Made by a program: the position numbers and the translations under genes
NCBI RefSeq assembly: GCF_009834225.1
Contig: NZ_CP047176.1
Location: forward strand, 620,001 to 684,000
DNA length: 64,000 nucleotides
Direction: 5' to 3'
DNA from: Rathayibacter sp. VKM Ac-2759
GTDB taxonomy: Bacteria; Actinomycetota; Actinomycetes; Actinomycetales; Microbacteriaceae
The notes under the pieces: generated by a model
The model's input: the letters and a program-made list of their open reading frames with translations, nothing else
Database searches by the model: none
What the model was told of the DNA's origin: nothing
Shown here: positions 9,927 to 21,086 of the stretch, piece after piece
How the letters are laid out: the number at the start of each line of letters is the position of its first letter
Position numbering within the stretch: the stretch's first letter is position 1

Positions 9927-9952
9927 CCGGGCCGGGGCGCGGCCCCGCGGTC
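9925..9952. terminator. Bidirectional hairpin between convergent genes
   Basis: A GC-rich stem of GACCG pairing with CGGTC plus CGGGGC pairing with GCCCCG, with a three-base bulge, overlaps the stops of the flavoprotein (+) and pirin (-) genes. It probably ends both transcripts. Confidence 0.6.
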
Positions 9953-10934
9953 ACGCTCCTCGCGGCTTGAGCCTCACGGTCGGCAGCGTCGGCGCGGGCA
10001 GGGCGCGACCGTCGTAGCCCTCGACCGTGCCGAACGGCCCCTCGGAGTCGCCTCCCGCGATCACGTCCTCCTGCCAGCGCTCCCGCGCGGCCGCCACGTC
10101 GTCGTGGCTGCGGCCGACGAAGTTCCACCACATCACGAGCTGCTCGCCGAAGGGCTCGCCGCCGAGGAGCACGACGCGACCGCCCTCGTCTCCCGCCGAC
10201 AGCGTGAGCGTCGTGCGGCCCGGCGCGAGGTAGGCGAGGTCCGAGCGCTCGACGTCGACGCCCTCGACCCCGACGGGTCCGGAGTCGACGAGCACGCCGT
10301 ACTCCCACCCGCCCTCGATCGGCAGCTCGACCGTCGCTCCCGGCTCGAGGTCGATCTGCGCCGCCACGAGCGGGGTGAAGGTGCTCGCGGGCACGGAGGC
10401 GCCGAGCATCCCGCCGACGAACACCCGGACCACGGCGCCCGCCAGGTCGGCGCGGACGCCCTCGTGGTGCTCGAAGAACGGCTCGATCACGCGCGCCTCC
10501 TCGGGGAGCGCGACCCAGAGCTGGACCCCGTGCAGCACCGGCTCGGCACCGGTCGAGACCTCGGAGTGCGAGATCCCGCGCCCCGCCGTCATCAGGTTCA
10601 GCTCGCCCGGCCGCACCAGCTGGTGGCTGCCGACACTGTCGCGATGGTCGATCTCGCCCTCGAAGAGCCAGCTGACGGTCTGCAGCCCGGTGTGCGGGTG
10701 CGGCGGGACGTCCATCCCCGCCTCCTCGCCCAGGCGCACGGGACCGTAGTGGTCCGCGAAGCACCACGCGCCGATCGTCGAGCGCGAGCGCTGGGGGAGC
10801 GTGCGGCGCACCTCGATGGCGCGCGGCCCGCCGAGCGGCACGAGGCGCGCCTCCAGGATCTCGACGGCGGAACCGCCCGCGGCGGGCTCGGAGGCGACCG
10901 GATGCTCGTCCGGATGCCGCTCCAGGTTGCTCAT
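9951..10934 (-). CDS. Pirin family protein (bicupin)
   Basis: A 327-residue bicupin. The first cupin carries the metal-binding pattern PPHPHTGLQTVSWLFEGEI, with the His-x-His and later His/Glu ligands typical of pirins, and GRGISHSEVS closes it. The second cupin forms the C-terminal half (LGGEPFGEQLVMWWNFVG). Bacterial pirins include quercetinase-like and redox-sensing proteins; the substrate is not predictable. I chose ATG 10934 (MSNLERHPDE) because TACACT at 10941-10946 lies six bases upstream, fitting a leaderless start; the longer frame would begin upstream of that promoter. Confidence 0.9.
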   Translation of the reverse strand: MSNLERHPDEHPVASEPAAGGSAVEILEARLVPLGGPRAIEVRRTLPQRSRSTIGAWCFADHYGPVRLGEEAGMDVPPHPHTGLQTVSWLFEGEIDHRDSVGSHQLVRPGELNLMTAGRGISHSEVSTGAEPVLHGVQLWVALPEEARVIEPFFEHHEGVRADLAGAVVRVFVGGMLGASVPASTFTPLVAAQIDLEPGATVELPIEGGWEYGVLVDSGPVGVEGVDVERSDLAYLAPGRTTLTLSAGDEGGRVVLLGGEPFGEQLVMWWNFVGRSHDDVAAARERWQEDVIAGGDSEGPFGTVEGYDGRALPAPTLPTVRLKPRGA

Positions 10935-10946
10935 CCGGGAAGTGTA
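10935..10946 (-). promoter_or_regulatory. -10 element of the pirin gene
   Basis: On the minus strand TACACT (10941-10946) is followed by six bases and the ATG at 10934, which indicates a leaderless transcript. Confidence 0.45.
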
Positions 10947-11002
10947 TGCCGACGCATGGAGTGCGGCACAGGACACCGTCCTGAGCGACGGCCGCGAACG
11001 CC

Positions 11003-11020
11003 CTCACGCCCAGGGCGAAC
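11003..11020. promoter_or_regulatory. ClgR-like operator upstream of clpC
   Basis: The palindrome CGCCCAGGGCG (11007-11017), flanked by CTCA and AAC, fits the actinobacterial ClgR site WNNWCGCYNANRGCGWWS at all but one fixed position. ClgR is known to activate clp genes in Corynebacterium and Streptomyces. The site lies about 80-98 bp upstream of the clpC start. Confidence 0.5.
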
Positions 11021-11100
11021 AGGGGGTCCGACCGGGAGGACCGCTGGTTACAGTCGATCTATCGGAGCCCACCCCTGCGGGTTCTGTAGGGAGTGACAGC

Positions 11101-13611
<2,511 letters not shown>

Positions 13612-13630
13612 TCGCGTAGGTCGTCCCGAA

Positions 13631-13659
13631 GGCCCGTCCCTCCTCCGGAGGGGCGGGCC
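13631..13659 (+). terminator. Rho-independent-type terminator of clpC
   Basis: A 13-bp stem, GGCCCGTCCCTCC against GGAGGGGCGGGCC with one G-U pair and a TCC loop, begins 20 bp after the clpC stop. The following GTCGTCGTT is only weakly T-rich, as is usual in this GC range. Confidence 0.75.
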
Positions 13660-13698
13660 GTCGTCGTTCCCCCGCGGCTGGGCACCGGGCCGCGGCTC

Positions 13699-13713
13699 TA
13701 GGCTGGACGGATG
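13699..13713 (+). promoter_or_regulatory. -10 element of the acetyltransferase gene
   Basis: TAGGCT at 13699-13704 is followed by six bases and ATG 13711, the leaderless arrangement. Confidence 0.45.
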
Positions 13714-14220
13714 GCTGATTGGAAGTACCCGGTGCGCCGGGCCCGCACGAGCGACGTCCCCTTCATCCAGGAGCTGAGCGAGCCGCTCGTCAACAACCGC
13801 GTCCTGCTGGGCAAGGACCGCGTGGTGCTCTACGGGGCGGTGCAGGAGTTCCGGATCGCCGAGGACGGCGCGGGCGAGCGGATCGGCTGCGGCGCGCTGC
13901 ACGTGATGTGGGACGACATCGCGGAGGTGCGGACGCTCGCGGTCGCGCAGGACTGGCTCGGCAAGGGCGTGGGGCACCACATCCTCGAGCGGCTCGAGAA
14001 CGACGCCCGCGAGCTCGGCCTCTCGCGCCTGTTCTGCCTGACCTTCGAGGTCGACTTCTTCGCCCGCCACGGCTACGCCCCGATCGGCGAGAAGGTCGTC
14101 GATCCCGAGGTCTACGCCGAGCTCCTGCGCTCTCCCGACGAGGGCGTGGCCGAGTTCCTCGACCTCGCGCGGGTCAAGCCGAACACGCTCGGCAACACCC
14201 GCATGCTGAAGACGCTCTGA
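13711..14220 (+). CDS. Amino-acid N-acetyltransferase (GNAT, actinobacterial ArgA-like)
   Basis: A 169-residue GNAT protein. The central EVRTLAVAQDWLGKGVGHHILERLE contains the acetyl-CoA pyrophosphate loop (Q/R-x-x-G-x-G/A, here WLGKGVG). RLFCLTFEVDFFARHGYAPI and the C-terminal KPNTLGNTRML match the short, single-domain amino-acid acetyltransferases that act as the first enzyme of arginine synthesis in Actinobacteria. No other arginine genes are nearby, so the arginine role rests on family resemblance. It is monocistronic: its own promoter-like hexamer is upstream and the next gene also has its own. Confidence 0.85.
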   Translation: MADWKYPVRRARTSDVPFIQELSEPLVNNRVLLGKDRVVLYGAVQEFRIAEDGAGERIGCGALHVMWDDIAEVRTLAVAQDWLGKGVGHHILERLENDARELGLSRLFCLTFEVDFFARHGYAPIGEKVVDPEVYAELLRSPDEGVAEFLDLARVKPNTLGNTRMLKTL

Positions 14221-14246
14221 CGTCCCGTGCGCCGTAGCCTGGAGCG

Positions 14247-14867
14247 ATGACTCCGCCGCCCCGCCGCCTGCCCTCACGGGTGTACCGGCGACGCCGAGCG
14301 GGAGTGCTGCTCGCGCTGGTCGTGATCGTCGCCGGCCTCGCCGTGGTGCTGTCGCTGCAGCCCTGGGCGGGAGCGGGTTCCGGAGGAGAGAGCGCCGACC
14401 CGTCGGCCACGCCGCTCCCGACCCTGTACCCGTCGACGGCCCCCGGGGGCTCGCCCGCCGCCGCTCCCGAGTGCACCGCCGCCTCCGTCGCGGTGACCGC
14501 GGTGACGGATGCGACGAGCTACGCCGCGGGCGCGGATCCGCAGCTCTCGCTCTCGCTGGCCAACATCTCGAGCACCGACTGCGTGATCAACGCGGGCACG
14601 AGTCAGCAGGTGTTCACGATCACGAGCGGCTCCGACCAGATCTGGACGTCGACCGACTGCCAGACGGGAGCGGCCGATCTCGAGGTGCTGCTGGAGGCGG
14701 GCCGGTCGGTGACTGGCAGCTCGATCACCTGGGACCGCACGCGCTCCTCTCCGGACACGTGCTCGGGCGGGCGCGAGGCGGTCGCGTCCGGGGGAGCGGC
14801 GTACAACCTCTCGGTGACGGTGGCGGGGATCCCGTCGGGGTCGCCGACGCAGTTCCTGCTGCAGTAG
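14247..14867 (+). CDS. Membrane-anchored extracytoplasmic protein of unknown function
   Basis: A 206-residue protein: a basic N-terminus, a transmembrane helix at residues 19-40, a Ser/Pro/Gly/Thr-rich linker to about residue 70, then a beta-rich domain with four cysteines (PECTA, STDCVIN, STDCQT, DTCSGG) that could form two disulphides outside the cell. This architecture is common in actinobacterial DUF4232-like or secreted beta-sandwich proteins, but I cannot assign a family. TAGCCT (14235-14240) six bases before ATG 14247 supports this start and a leaderless transcript. Confidence 0.75.
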   Translation: MTPPPRRLPSRVYRRRRAGVLLALVVIVAGLAVVLSLQPWAGAGSGGESADPSATPLPTLYPSTAPGGSPAAAPECTAASVAVTAVTDATSYAAGADPQLSLSLANISSTDCVINAGTSQQVFTITSGSDQIWTSTDCQTGAADLEVLLEAGRSVTGSSITWDRTRSSPDTCSGGREAVASGGAAYNLSVTVAGIPSGSPTQFLLQ

Positions 14868-14911
14868 AGCGGGTAGCCCGCCCGGGGGACGTGGTCGCGG
14901 GAAGCCGCGCG

Positions 14912-14927
14912 TAGCATCGCTGGCATG
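14912..14927 (+). promoter_or_regulatory. -10 element of the DUF2207 gene
   Basis: TAGCAT at 14912-14917 lies seven bases before ATG 14925. Confidence 0.4.
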
Positions 14928-16778
14928 ACGCGGACGCTCGCCGGGATCCTGACCGCGACGACCGGGAGCCGGTGGTCGCGCGTCCGCTCCGGGATCGTGC
15001 TGGGAGTGGTCGCCGTGATCCTCGGCGCGACGGCCGCCTCCGCGGCACCGGTGCGCACCGGCGTCGACGACTTCCGGTTCTCGGACTACTCGGCCGTCTT
15101 CCGTCTCGGCCGCGACGACGAGGGCCACTCGACGCTCACCACGACCGAGACCTTCGTGGCCGAGTTCCCCGCCGACCAGAACCGCGGGATGCAGCGCGCG
15201 ATCCCGCTCGACTACGAGGGGCATCCCACCGACGTCCGGCTGATCTCGGTCACCGACGAGGACGGCACCCCGCGGCCCGTCGAGACCGAGAGCGAGGACG
15301 GCATCCTCCTCGTCACGAGCGCCGCCGAGGACTACGTCAGCGGCAGCAGGACCTACGTCTTCACGTACACCCAGCGCAACGTCACCCTCCCCGCCTCCGG
15401 GACCGGCAGCGGGCAGGACGAGTTCTACTGGGACGCGAACGGGACCGCGTGGCGGCAGCCGTTCGACCGCTACCTCGTGCGCGTCGAGCTCGAGGACGGG
15501 CTGGCCGCCGCGGCGACGGGGACCGCGAGCTGCTACCGCGGTGCGGCGGGGTCGACCGACGGCTGCTCCCTCACCGCCGACGGCGGAGTGGTCACGGCGA
15601 CCGGAGCCGACCTGGCGGCGGGCGAGAACGTCACCGTGGCGATCGGCTTCGCGCCCGGGACCTTCACGCCGCGGGACGACTCGTACCTCGCCTCCGGCTG
15701 GTCGTGGCTCCAGCTCGCGGGCGTGCTGCTCGCGCTCGGGGCGCTCGTCGCAGCCGTCAGGCGGAGGACGACGGTGCTCCGCGACGCCCCGGGGCGACCC
15801 ACGGTGATCGCCGAGTACGAGCCGCCGACCGCGGGGATCTTCCTCTCGGCCGTTCTGCGCGGCAAGACCGCCAAGGCGCCGGCCGCGGCGTTCGTCGATG
15901 CCGCCGTGCGCGGCCTGGTGCGGATCGAGGAGGCGGAGGGGACGCGCCGGCGTCCGGCCTTCGTGCTGCGCGTCGAGGATCCGGCTGCGAGGCGGTACCG
16001 CAGGTCGCTTCCTCCGCCGGCCGAGGACGACCAGCGCTTCCTCGACATCGCGTTCGGACCGTCGCCGCGGCCGGGCGAGGTCCGCGATCTGTCCGAGAAG
16101 GACAAGGTCTTCGGCAAGGAGGTCTCGGCGTTCCTCACGGCACTGCCCGCGAGGGCGACGGAGGCGGGGCTGCGCCGCCCGGGCACCGTCGGCGGTTCGG
16201 TGCTCGTGATCGGCGCGGCGGTGCTCGGGCTGATGGCCGGGTTCGTGGGCGGGGTGATCCTGCTCGATCAGGCGTACGGCGGGGCGCTGCCGCTGATCCT
16301 GCTGCTGCTCGTGCTGGTCGCGGGAGTGGTCTCGACGGTGCTCGTGTCGAAGGTGCCGCTGACCGCCGCGGGGGCGGAGCTGCGCGACCACCTCGCCGGT
16401 CTCGAGCTGTACATCCGGCTGGCCGAGAAGGACCGGCTCGCGATGCTGCAGTCCCCGGCGGGAGCGGAGCGCCGCCGGGAGGGGTCGGTCGACGTCGTCG
16501 AGGTGACGGAGCGCCTCCTGCCGTGGGCGGTGCTGCTGGGGCTCGAGTCGCGCTGGGCGGAGGCGCTCGCGCTCGCCTACGAGCGGGCGGGCGCGGACCC
16601 GGTCTGGTACTCGGGGACCGGCGGCTTCCAGGCCGCGGCGTTCGCGGGGAGCGTCGCGTCGTTCTCGTCGTCGGCGTCGAGCTTCGTCGGCTCGTCGTCG
16701 AGCTCGTCGAGCGGCGGTGCAGGCGGCGGCGGCAGCTCGGGAGGCGGCGGTGGCGGAGGCGGCGGGGGCGGCGTCTAG
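14925..16778 (+). CDS. DUF2207 domain-containing membrane protein
   Basis: A 617-residue protein with a signal-like helix at about residues 20-42, an extracytoplasmic domain with the DUF2207 hallmark order (RDDEGHSTLTTTETFVAEFP, then NRGMQRAIPLDYEG), a membrane helix around residue 265, a cytoplasmic domain, and two further helices near residues 425-475. The C-terminus is a serine then glycine run typical of this family. The function is unknown; DUF2207 proteins are widespread in Gram-positive bacteria. Its TAG stop shares the tetranucleotide CTAG with the stop of the convergent gene. Confidence 0.9.
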   Translation: MTRTLAGILTATTGSRWSRVRSGIVLGVVAVILGATAASAAPVRTGVDDFRFSDYSAVFRLGRDDEGHSTLTTTETFVAEFPADQNRGMQRAIPLDYEGHPTDVRLISVTDEDGTPRPVETESEDGILLVTSAAEDYVSGSRTYVFTYTQRNVTLPASGTGSGQDEFYWDANGTAWRQPFDRYLVRVELEDGLAAAATGTASCYRGAAGSTDGCSLTADGGVVTATGADLAAGENVTVAIGFAPGTFTPRDDSYLASGWSWLQLAGVLLALGALVAAVRRRTTVLRDAPGRPTVIAEYEPPTAGIFLSAVLRGKTAKAPAAAFVDAAVRGLVRIEEAEGTRRRPAFVLRVEDPAARRYRRSLPPPAEDDQRFLDIAFGPSPRPGEVRDLSEKDKVFGKEVSAFLTALPARATEAGLRRPGTVGGSVLVIGAAVLGLMAGFVGGVILLDQAYGGALPLILLLLVLVAGVVSTVLVSKVPLTAAGAELRDHLAGLELYIRLAEKDRLAMLQSPAGAERRREGSVDVVEVTERLLPWAVLLGLESRWAEALALAYERAGADPVWYSGTGGFQAAAFAGSVASFSSSASSFVGSSSSSSSGGAGGGGSSGGGGGGGGGGGV

Positions 16779-18199
16779 CGCGTCCTGCGGTTCCGGAGCG
16801 TCCTGAGCCTCCTCGCCTCGGCGCGCTGCCGGCTCCGCGCGGCGGCGTAGTCGCGCGAGCTGCGGCTCGACAGCGCCAGGAGGACCAGGATGTCGAAGGC
16901 GACGCTCCCCAGATTGGTCTGCAGGCTGATCGCTGCTCCGCCCTGCAGGACGGCGGTGAAGGCCGTGATCGTGCTGAGCAGGCTCGAGGTGAGGGCGAGA
17001 CCCCTGGCCGTGCCGGAGCCGCGGAGCACGAGCGCTCCGAGCACGAGCCAGAGCAGCATCGCGGCCAGGAGGAGGGCGCCGGCGACGGCCCGCGTCTGGC
17101 CGTCGCCGAGGGTGGAGGTGGAGCCGCCCGCGGTGTCGCCGGTGACCAGTGTCAGGTCGTCGACCGACGCGGCGCCGGCGAGGAGGAGCGCGGCCTGGAG
17201 CGCGTAGGCGAGTCCGCGGGCGACGAGCATGAGCGCGCCGACGTGGGTCGTCGCGGGGCGGCGGAGGGTCGCGGTGCTCGCGGCCCCGCCCGTCAGGACG
17301 GTCTCGGTGGAGACGACGGCCGACCCGTCCTCGAGGGCGACGGAGTCGGCGGGGACGGTCACCGGACGCAGATCGATGACGGGGAGGTCGCCGTCGGTGA
17401 CGATCGAGTCGCCGCCGCCGTTGCGGGCGTGGTAGCCGGTCGAGAAGTCGCGGATGACGTCGACCGCGACCTCGGGGTGGTGGGTGCGGATGCTCTCCAC
17501 GATGTGGTCGCGCTCCCGATCGGTGTCGGGCGAGATCTTGTGGGTCACCTGCAGCGTGAAGAGCGAGAGGCCGACGCTGCGGTCGAAGGTGCCGGCGGCG
17601 ATCCACTCGGCGGGGAAGCCGCCGGGCAGCAGCCAGCCCTCGGGGCAGCGCCAGAACCGGACGTGGTGCCGCTTCGCGGGGTTGCCGGCGACCTCCTGCT
17701 GGAACGCGACGTCCTGCTGCCGGCCGAAGACGAAGAGCGGGGAGACGGGGGCGCGGTGGTAGCTGCGCCGGGTGAGGGTCGCGGTGATGATCCGCCGGCT
17801 CGAGGCGAGGGTCACCTCGTCGGCGCGGGTCCAGCCGGAGGAGGTCATCGTGTGCAGGAGCTGGGCGTCGCTGCCCTGCAGTGCGAGGTTGACGGGGTCG
17901 CCGAGCAGGCCGTCGCTGGTGCGGGCGCGGCCGATGAAGTAGTCGGGCACGTAGAGGCGGGTGAGGATCCGGTGCAGGCGGGGCAGCGCGAGGTAGGCGA
18001 CGAGCACCCAGACGGCGAGGTAGAAGCCGATCTGCGCCCAGCCGGCGCTGAGGCCGTCGGTGACGAGGACGACGGCGAGCAGCACGGCCGCGACGCCGCC
18101 GAGAACGAAGAAGACCTGGTCGAGGATCGCGGGGAGGGGGAACCGCCGGCGCCTCGGGCGCGCGTCGTCCGCTCCTGCGCCGTCGTGCTCGCTGCTCAC
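16775..18199 (-). CDS. Membrane protein with LssY C-terminal-like domain
   Basis: A 474-residue protein with two membrane helices near residues 27-75, a soluble domain at about residues 90-250 (SGWTRADEVTLASSRR, then SPLFVFGRQQDVAFQQE and KRHHVRFWRCP), and several helices in the C-terminal 160 residues. The central pattern W-x-x-A-D ... Y-x-x-A-P-V-S-P-L ... KRHHVRFW is the LssY_C signature, known from the Legionella lss locus and from PAP2-like membrane proteins. The start is GTG 18199; TAGGCT at 18206-18211 is six bases upstream, so the transcript is probably leaderless. Confidence 0.8.
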   Translation of the reverse strand: MSSEHDGAGADDARPRRRRFPLPAILDQVFFVLGGVAAVLLAVVLVTDGLSAGWAQIGFYLAVWVLVAYLALPRLHRILTRLYVPDYFIGRARTSDGLLGDPVNLALQGSDAQLLHTMTSSGWTRADEVTLASSRRIITATLTRRSYHRAPVSPLFVFGRQQDVAFQQEVAGNPAKRHHVRFWRCPEGWLLPGGFPAEWIAAGTFDRSVGLSLFTLQVTHKISPDTDRERDHIVESIRTHHPEVAVDVIRDFSTGYHARNGGGDSIVTDGDLPVIDLRPVTVPADSVALEDGSAVVSTETVLTGGAASTATLRRPATTHVGALMLVARGLAYALQAALLLAGAASVDDLTLVTGDTAGGSTSTLGDGQTRAVAGALLLAAMLLWLVLGALVLRGSGTARGLALTSSLLSTITAFTAVLQGGAAISLQTNLGSVAFDILVLLALSSRSSRDYAAARSRQRAEARRLRTLRNRRTR

Positions 18200-18270
18200 G
18201 GCGTCAGCCTAGGCGCGGGCCGTCCGATGTGGGCGGCTCCGGTGCGGTCTCGTTCGGTGCGGCCGGGGGC

Positions 18271-19638
18271 TCAGCCGCGCGCGCCGGCGGGGATCCGCTC
18301 GGGGACGGGCACCAGGGCGTGCGTGATCGCGCTCGACAGGGTGAAGGCGCTCGAGTCGAGGTGCGAGGAGTGGCCGAGGCGGGTGGCCTCGTTGGCGCGC
18401 TGCTTGGCTCCGGAGGCGGGGCGGATGTCGCCGGAGAGGCTGATCTCGCCGAAGGCCGCGATGCCGGGGCGCAGCGGCGTGTAGGCGTGGGCGGAGGCGA
18501 TGGCGACCGCGATGGCGAGGTCGGCCGCCGGCTCCATCAGCTTCACGCCGCCGACGGTCGAGACGTAGACGTCGCAGCGGCGCAGCGGGATGCCGGCCTG
18601 GCGCTCGAGGACCGCGAGGATCATCGCGACGCGCGAGGCGTCGACTCCGTTGGTCACGCGCCGGGGGTGGTCGCCGTCGTTGGCGATGACGAGCGCCTGG
18701 ATCTCGACGGGCAGTGCGCGGCGGCCCTCCATGGCCACGGTGACGCAGATGCCGGGGGTGGGGAAGCGGGTGCGGCTGAGGAAGAGGCCGCTGGGGTCGG
18801 GGATCTCGGCGATGCCCTCGGCGGTCATCTCGAAGCAGCCGACCTCGTCGGTCGGGCCGAACCGGTTCTTGAGCGAGCGGACGAAGCGGAGCGCCGTCTG
18901 CCGGTCGCCCTCGAAGTGGCAGACGACGTCGACGAGGTGCTCGAGGAGGCGGGGGCCGGCGATCGAGCCGTCCTTCGTCACGTGGCCGACGAGGACGAGG
19001 GGGAGCGCGCGCGCCTTGCAGACCCGGATGAGCGTGGCCGCGACCTCGCGCACCTGACTCGGGCCGCCGGGCAGCCCGTCGACGGTGTCGCTCGCGACGG
19101 TCTGCACCGAGTCGACGATCAGGAGATCCGGCTGGACCTCGTCGATCTGGCCGAGGACGGTCGCGAGATCGGTCTCGGCGGCGAGGTAGAGGCTGTCGTG
19201 CATCGCCCCGGTGCGCTCGGCGCGCATCCGCACCTGCGCGGCCGACTCCTCCGCGCTGACGTAGAGGACGCGCTGGCCCTCGGCGGCGGCGCGGGAGGCG
19301 ACCTCGAGCAGGAGCGTCGACTTCCCGACGCCCGGCTCACCCGAGAGCAGCACGACGGCGCCCGCGACGATGCCGCCGCCGAGCACGCGGTCGAGCTCGC
19401 CGACCCCGGTAGGGCGGTGGTGGGCGCCCGAGGTCGTCGGGATCTGCGTGATCGGCCGTGCCGCGCGGGCGGCGGTCGGCGCCACCGCGGCGACGGCGCG
19501 GACGATGCCCGTGCGCTCGGTGCTCTCGACGACGGTGCCCCACTGCTGGCACTCGCCGCAGCGGCCCGCCCACTTCGCAGCGGTCCAGCCGCACTCCGAG
19601 CAGCGGAAGGCGGCGGTGCGCGTCTTCGAGGAGGCCAT
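18271..19638 (-). CDS. radA: DNA repair protein RadA
   Basis: A 455-residue RecA-like ATPase that helps branch migration in recombination. The N-terminal zinc finger C13-x2-C16...C27-x2-C30 is complete. The Walker A motif GEPGVGKST is at residues 100-108, and the RadA-specific LKNRFG motif lies near residue 250. The C-terminal third is the Lon-protease-like domain (GGVKLMEPAADLAIAVA). The length is normal. I chose ATG 19638 after GAAAGGA; the frame extends upstream to 20046 but there it is antisense to the hydrolase gene. Confidence 0.97.
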   Translation of the reverse strand: MASSKTRTAAFRCSECGWTAAKWAGRCGECQQWGTVVESTERTGIVRAVAAVAPTAARAARPITQIPTTSGAHHRPTGVGELDRVLGGGIVAGAVVLLSGEPGVGKSTLLLEVASRAAAEGQRVLYVSAEESAAQVRMRAERTGAMHDSLYLAAETDLATVLGQIDEVQPDLLIVDSVQTVASDTVDGLPGGPSQVREVAATLIRVCKARALPLVLVGHVTKDGSIAGPRLLEHLVDVVCHFEGDRQTALRFVRSLKNRFGPTDEVGCFEMTAEGIAEIPDPSGLFLSRTRFPTPGICVTVAMEGRRALPVEIQALVIANDGDHPRRVTNGVDASRVAMILAVLERQAGIPLRRCDVYVSTVGGVKLMEPAADLAIAVAIASAHAYTPLRPGIAAFGEISLSGDIRPASGAKQRANEATRLGHSSHLDSSAFTLSSAITHALVPVPERIPAGARG

Positions 19639-19906
19639 GGGGGTCCTTTCGGGAGCGTGGGGGGAGCGGTGCGGGAGCGAGGGGCGGAAGGTGCGAGCGG
19701 AGGGGTGAGCCGATGTCGTGAGGCTAGGCGCCGCCTCCGACATCGATCGCGATTCGAACGTGTCTTCGACAGTACCGTCGACCGCCGACACGCGGAGGCG
19801 CCGCGCCCGGTGCTGGGGAGAACACCGCGACGAGCGCGCCTGTGGAGTTCGAGCGCGCCCCGAGCGGCGCCCCGGCTGTGTCGGTGGTCTGCGGAAGACT
19901 GAGCAC

Positions 19907-20803
19907 ATGGCCTCGTCAGTGCATCTCCTCAAGTCCGGCCGCTCCCTGGGGGTCAGCTGGTCCGGTCCCGAGAGCGCCGAGCACGTGGTCGTCCTCGCGC
20001 ACCCCGCCCCCGGTGCCGCCGACTTCGACCCCGATCCCGAGACCACCGCACGGCGCGGCGTCCGGCTCCTCTCCTTCGACCGGCCGGGCTACGGCGCCTC
20101 GTCGCTCCTCACCGACCTCGACCCCGCGGGCGCCGGCGTCGGCGCGAGCCCCGAGCAGGCCGCCGCCGACATCGCCGAGTACCTCGCGACCATCGGCGTC
20201 GCCTCCGTCGCCGCGGCGGGATGGTCGGCCGGCGGCCGCGTCGCCCTCGCCCTGTCCGCGAACTACCCCGGTCTCGTCGAGCGCGTCGCCGTCATCGCCA
20301 CCCCCGCTCCCGACGACCAGGTGCCGTGGGTCGGCGACGACAACCGCGCGATGCTCGAGGCCTGGCGCGAGCGTCCGCTCGCCGAGGCCGTCCGCTCCCT
20401 CGCGGCGATGCTCGACGGCGCCTTCGGCCCCGCCCCCGACCCGGCGGCGATGCTGGGGATGCTCGGCGCCTCCGAGGCCGACGCCCCCGTGCTCGAGGCG
20501 CCCGGCGTCCGCGACCGGCTGCTGCGCATGCTCGAGCGCGCGGCGGCGCAGGGCAACCTCGGCTCGGCCGCCGACATCGTCGGCTACACCCTCCAGGAGT
20601 GGGGCTTCGCCGTCGAGGGCGTCTCCTCGCCCGCGCTGCTCCTCTACGGAGCCGAGGACGCCGTCGTCGGCCGCACCCACGGCGAGTGGTACGCCGCCCG
20701 CCTCCCCGATTCGCGCCTCGAGGTCGTCCCCGATCGCGGTCACCTGCTCGCCGTCTCCGAGTGGAGCCGCGTGCTCGACTTCCTCCTCCCGAGCGCCGGC
20801 TGA
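19907..20803 (+). CDS. Alpha/beta hydrolase
   Basis: A 298-residue alpha/beta hydrolase. The nucleophile elbow is GWSAGG with Ser107, the acid is probably the Asp in YGAEDAVVG and the base the His in DRGHLLA near the C-terminus, giving the Ser-Asp-His order. SFDRPGYGAS is the usual pre-elbow loop. The substrate is not predictable. The start is ATG 19907; the in-frame extension to 19718 lacks a ribosome-binding site and covers the radA promoter region. Confidence 0.85.
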   Translation: MASSVHLLKSGRSLGVSWSGPESAEHVVVLAHPAPGAADFDPDPETTARRGVRLLSFDRPGYGASSLLTDLDPAGAGVGASPEQAAADIAEYLATIGVASVAAAGWSAGGRVALALSANYPGLVERVAVIATPAPDDQVPWVGDDNRAMLEAWRERPLAEAVRSLAAMLDGAFGPAPDPAAMLGMLGASEADAPVLEAPGVRDRLLRMLERAAAQGNLGSAADIVGYTLQEWGFAVEGVSSPALLLYGAEDAVVGRTHGEWYAARLPDSRLEVVPDRGHLLAVSEWSRVLDFLLPSAG

Positions 20804-20812
20804 CCCTCCCGA

Positions 20813-20842
20813 TTGGCGCCGCTCCCGGCCGTCGCGTACACT
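20813..20842 (+). promoter_or_regulatory. Promoter of tRNA-Ser
   Basis: TTGGCG (20813-20818), an 18-bp spacer and TACACT (20837-20842) place the start of transcription at the 5' end of the tRNA. Confidence 0.6.
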
Positions 20843-20849
20843 CTTCCCC

Positions 20850-20939
20850 GGTACCGTGTCCGAGCGGCCGAAGGAGCATGTCTCGAAAACATGTGTGGGC
20901 TTGCGTCCACCGTGGGTTCAAATCCCACCGGTACCGCCA
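20850..20939 (+). tRNA. tRNA-Ser (anticodon CGA)
   Basis: A 90-nt cloverleaf including encoded CCA. The seven-base acceptor stem is GGTACCG with CGGTACC; the anticodon stem CATGT/ACATG encloses the loop CTCGAAA, anticodon CGA, reading UCG. The long variable arm (GTGGGCTTGCGTCCAC) and the T arm GTGGGTTCAAATCCCAC confirm a serine tRNA. Confidence 0.97.
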
Positions 20940-20943
20940 CGAG

Positions 20944-20984
20944 AAGGCCCCCGCACCTCAGTCACCTGAGGCGGCGGGGGCCTT
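20944..20984 (+). terminator. Terminator of tRNA-Ser
   Basis: AAGGCCCCCGC pairs with GCGGGGGCCTT, with a second internal stem CCTCAG/CTGAGG-like in the loop, just after the tRNA. Confidence 0.8.
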
Positions 20985-21020
20985 TCGCTTGCCCCCGGCG
21001 ACGTGGGCGCAGTCCCGGGC

Positions 21021-21086
21021 GAGGGAACCCCGAACCGTCGAGGGAACCCGGTGCTCAGGGATCCCTCGACGGTCCGGGGTTCCCTC
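21021..21086. repeat. Long near-perfect inverted repeat (REP-like hairpin)
   Basis: Arms of 29-30 nt (21021-21049 and 21057-21086) pair with two mismatches around a seven-base loop. Each arm starts GAGGGAACCCCG and contains ACCGTCGAGGGA. The smaller palindromes AGGGAACCC/AGGGATCCC nest inside. It touches the stop of the minus-strand FUSC gene, so it may end that transcript. Confidence 0.75.
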
